Of a stretch of 64,000 nucleotides of DNA, positions 57,420 through 64,000 are shown one piece after another (the stretch's first letter is position 1; each line of letters begins with the position of its first letter). The stretch is from Floccularia luteovirens (taxonomy: Eukaryota; Basidiomycota; Agaricomycetes; Agaricales; Squamanitaceae), in contig VSJF01000005.1 in NCBI GenBank assembly GCA_009739215.1, forward strand, positions 868,001 through 932,000. The letters are read 5' to 3'. The notes beneath the pieces were generated by a model, which worked only from the letters and a program-made list of their open reading frames with translations, made no database searches and was not told the origin of the DNA. A program made the translations under genes and the position numbers.

Positions 57420-58560
57420 GTAATAGTAACAGATTGACTAGTGAAGTGTTATTATTATTTCGATGGTATACACTGTGGGAAGGGAGGAGATTGATTGACT
57501 CACTGATATGTGGGCTTTAAAAATTTTGAATATATACATATGCAGAAACTGCGTTACTTCAGACGGAGTGGTATTCACACACAGACACTTCTCAGCATTC
57601 TCAAGTGATGATTTCGTTGATAGCCCAACAAATTGTGAAAGTCAAAGTATGTCTATCATGAATCAGTTAGCAGGTTGTCTCGGCACTGTATTTGTATAAA
57701 AATGAAGCTGTGAAAATGTACAAAACATTCCAGGGTGCCTGCAAAACAAGATCGATGGGCAGATAACCGATTAAGGACGATTGGGGATCTTGGGGGTTGA
57801 TAAGTTGGCTGTGATATCAAATGGAAGATCAGCAACGTTGAGTGATAGGCTTTACTGTCTGCCAGTTTTTAATTCAAATCCAAACGCGGTGGACCCACAA
57901 TTCTATACAAAAGTTATACAAGAGGATAAATATCTATCAACAATATTAATTTGAGGGTTTTACTTACGTCCATCGAAACTACTGCCAGTGTGAAGGTGAC
58001 TTCGTATATATGCTCCCCACCAGGACTCACAAATGAGGCTGGTAACACTTCTTGAAGCTACACCAAATCTTACGAAACGTAGAGAAGTCACAGAAGTCCA
58101 ATTCGGTGTATAACAACACCACTTTTTTTTGCTTCACACCGTTACAATAAAAATTAGATCCCTAAAATCATAGCACATGATGCCTGTCTCAGACAGAACC
58201 TTGATATCGTTTGCCTCTACCACACCACAAGTCACGACGCGAGGGGTGAGCTCGTCACCTGGTATAATTTTTGGGTCGGCAAGCACTCCTTGGTGCTCTC
58301 ATCCACAACATATGGATTAGCAACTCATACCCAACTACTATCCACTATTTTGGTTAATATATATACTTACCAATAGCCCCCACATATGCCTTCAAGTGAT
58401 ACTTACGAGGCGACAAGGAAAGAGATAAGCAACAAAGATCGTGGATGAATTTGAACAGCTTACTTAGTGTGGGTCTGTCTGTGAATACTGCAAACTTGTT
58501 CCGGGTTAACCGTAACCATAAGCAAAGATTGTTCTTACTGGAGGGCAGAGTATCTTCACA
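57420..58560. repeat. Promoter-block repeat, copy 2 (no attached gene)
   Basis: Direct repeat of 51.2-52.34 kb. Shared words include TCAAGTGATGATTTCGTTGA, ATTCTATACAAAAG/ATTCTACATAAAAG and TTTGGTTAATATATAT. In this copy no GTPase sequence follows on either side, so it is a stand-alone promoter block. Confidence 0.7.
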
Positions 58561-59401
58561 ATTCATGACGCTCTCTGATCAAAGTTCGTGGGAATGTGAA
58601 CATCATTACGCTTCCACACCCATAACTTACCGTACCCATCATGTCATAAGTATTTCTGATTGAATTATACACTTGGTGAGTGTTTTCTTTACGACATATG
58701 TGTACATGCTGACTACAAAAATCTAACAGTATACATCACACAAGGGACAATAGCTAGAGCACCATATCTTGGTATCATGATTGCCTATGACCAAGGATCT
58801 CAATGTTTGAATATTTGTTCTAACTCTGGAGGCACTTGTGACGTTGGATGTTAAGGATCCTCGTTTCATTAGACATGTAAAGCTACTTTCAGAAGCTGAT
58901 ATACAAGACGTCAACAGCCTCCGGTGTCATGGATGTCATGATGCAAAGACCTACGTATTTTATATTGACGTATACTCCTACAGCAAGTTTAAACCACATC
59001 AAGCCAATACGCTGAAGGATCAGCCATCGCCCCAGTGTATACGTCTCTCCAGGGTGCATGCGTTAAAAACTCTTCAAATCCACTTTGAATTTTCTACATT
59101 TGTTGACTTCAAACCTTATTCTTTGGCTAACCTACTCATTTGTCTATGCATATATACATGTCAAATTTCTGCAGTAGAAGAACCGATAGCGCGAACTGGA
59201 ACCTAATAGGAGAATATTTCAAAATGTTCTGGTATGTGTTCTCGCTATACCGTTGCAGACTGAACCAGGAATATTCAAGATGACCATTTAAAAGACGAGG
59301 TAAATATGATATGTTCTCCAGAAGTAAAAACATATACTGTTCTCTTACTCTCATCTCGTTTGTGCCCTTTGCTCTACTCAGCTTTCAACTCTACTTTCGC
59401 C
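58561..59401. other. Intergenic and member 4 promoter
   Basis: 58.99-59.20 kb resembles the block upstream of member 3 (36.1-36.33 kb). 59.2-59.4 kb matches the IR1 promoter, including CAGAAGTAAAAACATATACT. No gene. Confidence 0.45.
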
Positions 59402-60923
59402 ATGTCTTTCTTTATCACTGTCGTCAATCAGGCCATATCCGTCTTCCTCGTCTTATGGTCTGCCATCGGGCGCTTCTTCACCTCCATGCGTGGTCCACCA
59501 TGGTTGTTCAAGTCGTCTTCTACAGCTGTTGATCTGGAAAGTGGAATGGGTGCCAACGAAAGTAAGTAACATACGCTCTTGATTGATGCAAGGGACTTAT
59601 TTAACTCTTATGCACTTGTAGTCATTGGTGATCCATTTGCCGCATCTGGCCCATCATGGTACTCTGATGAGGCTACTTGGTCATCCTCAGTTATTGTCGA
59701 TCTTGAAAAAGGAGATGTGGCTGACGAAGGTAAGCCTTGATGGCGACCCGTCCTTAGACTGTACTAACTATAATTCTATTAATATCTAGTTCCTCGATGC
59801 TCTCTAATTACGCGTGCGCTCCGAGCTGCTCGTCGCTCCTATGCATGCATAAGCCTTCCATCGTGGTTCTCTAAGTCTACTCGTCCAGCATGTCCTACTG
59901 ACATTGATCTCGAGCGTGGTGAGGCTGACAAGAAAGGTATATCCTATGCCGTTTGTCCTCAACATAGTTAATTAACACCGACACACCCTCTAGCCTTCCA
60001 AGACTCACTGGCACGTGCCCTCCGACGTCTTCCTGATGGAAGCAACGAAATCTTTGTCTTTGGAAAGACTAGTATCATTCCTCCGACCACCAAAGTTGTT
60101 CAAGGTGGGTTATAAACCTGCTTATTGTTGCACGGTTACTCACGGGAATATCAGCTCCTCAACCCGCATGTGAAAAGATTCCGACGCGCACTAAGGTTGT
60201 GGACAATGAAAAGATCCCAACGCACGCCAAGGTTGTGGACGATGATAATGAAAATACTGGTGGATTTGTTGACCTCGGAAAGCTGAAGCATATATATCGC
60301 ATTAAGCAACAAGGACGACCTCACGGTACGTTAACATCTATTCTAAAGCCAAAATTGCCAACTTAACCTTTGGAAATATCACAGCCCCTCTCCCCTCAAT
60401 TCCCCACTCTCCAAGACGCGACTACAAGAAAGGATCAGAGCTCCTCCGCCACCATCGTTATAGGTCTGGGCTCGGCGATGAGCTTCTGAAGTGGACCTTG
60501 GTTGGACAGGCCGAACTTGCCGAGCTTTCGTCCCCTCCAACCCCTCCAACCCCTCCAGGATCTCAAGACTCTGTGGTTCTATCCCTTCCATCTTCCGGAC
60601 CTGATACCTCCTTTATTATTGGTGACGAAGGTGACGACGACAATGTCGAAGACGGTTCTACGATGTCAAACTCAAGCTGTTCTTCTGATGCCTCGGTATA
60701 CTCTCTTGATTCCATGGAGACTGAGCTCGAATCGCCTCTCGAATCTTCGACAATGAGCGATGAAGATGTGGAGAAGTATGCTGAAGAATTTTCTGTCGTT
60801 ATCCTCGCCGGAGTAGCTTCGAAAGGACACCGCAATGGGGATCGCTCACTGTCAGCCTCGATTTATAAAGAATTACATTCCACCGATTTTTCATGCAGTG
60901 GAAAAGTTCGCACCCTCTGCTGA
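59402..60923 (+). CDS. Family W member 4, hypothetical protein (411 aa, 6 exons)
   Basis: Function unknown. Exons 59402-59561, 59622-59729, 59790-59936, 59994-60104, 60155-60325 and 60385-60923 total 1236 nt, an intact 411-codon frame with all introns in phase 1. N-terminal NQAISVFLVLWSAIGRFF, then the three exon units PPWLFKSSSTAVDLESG, PSWYSDEA..VDLEKGD and PSWFSKST..IDLERGEADKK. Next are LARALRRLPDGSNEIFVFGK, GFVDLGKLKHIYRIKQQGRP and GDELLKWTLVGQAEL. Exon 5 is six bases longer than in members 2 and 3, with two similar units, KIPTRTKVVDNE and KIPTHAKVVDDD. The C-terminus keeps EEFSVVILAGVASKGHRNGD but ends differently (TDFSCSGKVRTLC). Promoter and 3' region are shared with members 2 and 3, so it arose in the same series of duplications. 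Confidence 0.8.
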
Positions 60924-61064
60924 TTAACGACAAAGCCCCGCCACTGCGTCTTGCCACTTTATCGTTTCAATCAAGACTCAAACTGGAGTATGATGTGGTC
61001 AAAGTCACACCACCACTTCATACTACTCCAAGGGATCCTTGTTCATTTGTTGTCGAAAACTGTC

Positions 61065-61121
61065 GCGCCGTCGTTGACTTGCTCTCAATGAGAGTCTTGA
61101 TCTCCGTAAAGGTGACATATA
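61065..61121 (+). promoter_or_regulatory. Conserved 3' hairpin block, family W member 4
   Basis: Same conserved block, with the 5-bp CTCTC/GAGAG stem at 61082-61094, about 140 bases after the stop. Confidence 0.5.
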
Positions 61122-62095
61122 CGGCGACAACTGATCCCTTCGAGTTATATACCCCAAGTTTGGTCTTGATTCACTCGGCGAGATATTTGGTAGCTCTTTC
61201 TGCGGGATTGTTATCGGAAACTCGTGGCACAGCACAAGCTCTGGCAGTACTTTATCAAACGGTCGTTGAAAACTCCACATAGGAATGGTTCACTTTATTG
61301 GAAAGGTCGCACAACCTGGAAAGCTACTCGGAGTTGATTTGGATATTCAGATCCGGAATACGAACGTAGTCGGGGAATCTTAGGAAGTCCATATTGCCTA
61401 AACCCATATCGTCTTTTGGCTCTAAAGTTGCTTGCTTGGTTTTTCACCTTGGTCACGGTCATGGTCATTGGTCTTGGTCGTTGGTTGTCAGTTGTTTGCT
61501 GGTTGGTTCTCGGTCTGGTCCTCGGTTCCTTGCACAGTCTGCTAGTTTCTCGGTTTCTCGGTTTTTTTGCACAGTCTGCTAGTGGCTCGGTTTCTCTCGT
61601 ATTTTCGTCTCCTCGTGGCTCGTATCTCGTATCTTGGCCTCGGAATCCCTAGAACCACTTTGCATGGATATCGGTCTTACATTCCCAGGTCATATTTCTC
61701 CCCGTAATTCTCGTATAATTTCATTTCTCGTTTCTCTCGTATATAGGTGTTTTTATCATAGACATACACGTAGATCTTTGATAACACGTTTAAATCTTTT
61801 TAAAAAAATCTCAATGGTCTTGTAAGTATCACAATAAAGCTATAGGTTCAGAAGTTTTAATGAACAACTACTCATTCTGCCCAAGAGTACCTGCAACCTC
61901 AGTGATTAGTGACTAACATGATTCATACCCAATCTACTCCCTTGCTGATAACTTGACTTTGGAATCGGGTCTCTTATACAAAACTGATATCAATGTTATA
62001 ATTGTTCAAGCAAATGAGACGCGATTTGAAGGAAAATGTAGTATAAGAAATGGAAATTGTGACTCCACATCTGCACGCACTTCCACCGCTACCTC
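61122..62095. other. Member 4 downstream tail; no gene
   Basis: To about 61800 this matches the downstream tail of the IR1 arms (CTCGTATCT words, then GGTGTTTTTATCATAGACAT), with more divergence. 61.8-62.09 kb shows nothing recognisable. Confidence 0.5.
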
Positions 62096-63427
62096 CTACC
62101 ACCCAAACCATCTCTTCTGTTTATCCGTTTCTGCCTGTCCCTTATTTTCAGGTTCAGCCTTCGCGATGCCATTGTACACATCATAATAACGCTGGATTTT
62201 ATTGGTGACCGTCTTGAACCTGTTCTTATCCTTCGGTATCCAAGGAGCTGCCGGGCATATCTTTATAACCAACTGACGGACTGCAGTCTCGGACTCTGCG
62301 TATTCCTCTTCAAACGTATATTCTCCATTCTTCTTCTTCTTCCCCTTTGTCGTCGTTACGCACGCATGTCCCGCGAATGACATATTGTACCGGTCGAATT
62401 CTGGACTGTTCTCATCCCACCACGCCTCCATGGGAGATTCGTTCTCTAATCCTGTAATCACGATAGCGACGGGTACTTTCCCATCGCAAATGATGTCGGT
62501 GAAAAGGTCGTAGTTCACTTTGAGGATCTCTCTGAACCGGCCACCCCGTATGCAGTATACCAATAGATTGATGCCCCCTTCCAGGTTCTGTACAAGCTCA
62601 CGTAATTTTTCCAGCGCTTGTTCCCCAGGAACGGACCCGTGCTCGCCCTCATTCAGACCAGCAGTGTCCCATAGGCAATAACGCTTCCCTTCAACTTCTA
62701 CATTGTAGTGCTTGTTGTCAAATGTACAACCTAGCGCATCGTTGGAAATTCCAGCCATTTCCTTCCCAGCAAGCATATTGATGAGAGAGCTTTTGCCTGT
62801 TCCGGTCTCGCCAAAGATGATGATATTCAGATTGTTCTCGTGACTAGGGTCAGGTGGGAGCGGGGCCGTCAAAATTTCTTCTGTGGCGATATGCTGTGCG
62901 ATTTGGACGGGTTTCGGAAGAGGTGGAGACTGTGGAGCAGGTGGGGAATGAGAAATCGGTGGCGATTTTGGAGATAACTGGGGTTGTGGAATCACCTCTC
63001 CATTTTGTGTGTCAACAGGTGAGTCTTGGCCCATGTCAGTTACCACAGGGGCTGCTTGGCTGACATCCGGTTCCATGCTAGATTCTATATCTCGAACGAA
63101 GTCGGCAAGGTTTTCGGAAGTAGCAGAGGGCAGGACTATCTTGGGTATCTCTGTCTCTGGTATGTTGGTAGTAATTTGCTTCTCCTGCGTTTTGGGCGTT
63201 TTTCTCCAGCTCCTAGTAAGCTTTGTAAAAGCGGATTGTTCCTCGCTGGCTCTGTTAGCATCGGTCGGTTCAGGGGCTTTTTTTCGTATCCAACCCATTG
63301 AGAAAGGTCTAGGTCTTTTGTTTGGTTGCGAGGCTTTAGCATCTCCAGCCTTCCCTGGCGATGTGGAAGCGTCACTCTCTGGCTCACTGTGCGATAGTCT
63401 GGTGTTGTCAACAGTTTCTAATGTCAT
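62096..63427 (-). CDS. AIG1-like / fungal G-domain GTPase (443 aa, single exon)
   Basis: One open frame. Residues 1-200 are low-complexity, Ser/Pro-rich (SPKSPPISHSPPAPQSPPLP), without a known domain. The G domain starts at about residue 205: P-loop IIFGETGTGKSSLINMLAG, then DALGCTF, a switch-2-like WDTAGLNEGEHG, and the strand INLLVYCIRGGR. At the G4 position it reads VAIVITGLENE and not [NT]KxD, so guanine specificity may be relaxed. The decayed copies at 50.4 and 53.2 kb have the same ITGLE, so it is a feature of this subfamily. The C-terminus is basic and ends QKRWFGW. Cellular role unknown; AIG1-like relatives act in membrane or defence functions in other kingdoms. No membrane segment is seen. 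It is the only intact member here and is diverged from the two decayed copies. Confidence 0.8.
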   Translation of the reverse strand: MTLETVDNTRLSHSEPESDASTSPGKAGDAKASQPNKRPRPFSMGWIRKKAPEPTDANRASEEQSAFTKLTRSWRKTPKTQEKQITTNIPETEIPKIVLPSATSENLADFVRDIESSMEPDVSQAAPVVTDMGQDSPVDTQNGEVIPQPQLSPKSPPISHSPPAPQSPPLPKPVQIAQHIATEEILTAPLPPDPSHENNLNIIIFGETGTGKSSLINMLAGKEMAGISNDALGCTFDNKHYNVEVEGKRYCLWDTAGLNEGEHGSVPGEQALEKLRELVQNLEGGINLLVYCIRGGRFREILKVNYDLFTDIICDGKVPVAIVITGLENESPMEAWWDENSPEFDRYNMSFAGHACVTTTKGKKKKNGEYTFEEEYAESETAVRQLVIKICPAAPWIPKDKNRFKTVTNKIQRYYDVYNGIAKAEPENKGQAETDKQKRWFGW

Positions 63428-64000
63428 GACCTTGAATGGGGATCACATCAATAAGGGCAGACATTATGCTTGCAGAACGGACCTACAATTTGAATTGTAC
63501 AACTTAACGATGAGTAGGTGAAGACCTTTGATATGAATATGAAGCTAGGTTATACTCCTGGTACTTCCTTTAAAGGAATGTCAACATCCTCACGACGCCA
63601 ACGCGGTTGCGAAGCTGCGCATTACAAGCGAACACGTGTCAAAAGATTGTAACTTTACTTTTCTCACAACGGCGCATATTCCGATGTGCTGTAAATCCCG
63701 GATAACATGGGTTGAATGGGAGTCTGTGTGCCAAGTACATATTCAGATAGAATTTGGGGTGGGCCCACAGCAACAAATAATGACCAAAAACGTGGGTGAC
63801 GACACTCTCCATTCCCGAGAAGTGAATTGAAGTGATTCAGTTGGGTAAGAAGAAACACACTGAGTGGCTATATCACATAACGCCGTTATCAAAAAGAGTT
63901 TGTTGACGTTATATTGCACAAACAACCGATAGATCATCACATCGCATATACGTCCGCAGCCTGTTCGACAGTGAGAATTATGGAAAATTTTATACATATC
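63428..64000. other. GTPase promoter and window end; no gene seen
   Basis: Short frames on both strands, without motifs. A gene starting beyond the window cannot be excluded. Confidence 0.35.

Overview
The window looks like nuclear DNA of an agaricomycete (mushroom-forming) basidiomycete. Genes are split by many introns of about 45-70 bp. They include a 20-exon laccase-like multicopper oxidase in two copies, a DyP peroxidase, an F-box/LRR gene, a NACHT-WD40 relic, fungal GTPases of the expanded 'G-domain/AIG1-like' type, and a Ty3-type gag with a CCHC knuckle. The species cannot be named from sequence alone.

Layout. 0.7-3.0 kb: member 1 of a four-member gene family of unknown function (called 'family W' here), followed by a conserved 3' hairpin and a 57-bp minisatellite. 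3.3-7.7 kb: housekeeping block of a mitochondrial rRNA 2'-O-methyltransferase (MRM2 type), histone H4 and a HAM1-like protein. 8.7-10.2 kb: gag of a retroelement without pol. 10.8-11.8 kb: a C2H2 zinc-finger gene. 11.8-14.6 kb: mostly empty, AT-rich. 14.6-20.1 kb: a secreted/transmembrane protein gene and its decayed tandem copy, with a 433-bp MITE-like element between them. 20.5-21.4 kb: a TFIIIC subunit with a triple-barrel domain. 22.4-24.3 kb: an F-box gene with two in-frame stops.

25.5-36.1 kb: a large inverted duplication. Family W members 2 (+, frameshifted) and 3 (-, intact) are its arms and a phospholipase D gene lies in the spacer. 36.9-39.5 kb: a decayed NACHT-WD40 gene. 40.4-49.3 kb: a second large inverted duplication. 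Two near-identical laccase-like genes diverge from a spacer holding a septin gene. 50.4-58.6 kb: two decayed GTPase copies with scattered promoter-block repeats, and an intact 488-aa DyP peroxidase. 59.4-60.9 kb: family W member 4. 62.1-63.4 kb: an intact 443-aa GTPase of the same broad class as the decayed copies.

The most notable points are these. (1) The duplicated multicopper oxidase has complete reading frames but has replaced three of its eight expected trinuclear-cluster histidines (HWHG is DFDG, HSH is HSQ) while keeping the type 1 copper site. (2) Family W has all introns in phase 1, exon-encoded W..DLE[RK]G repeats, and a conserved 3' noncoding hairpin. (3) The same architecture occurs twice: a gene flanked by an inverted pair of duplicated genes.
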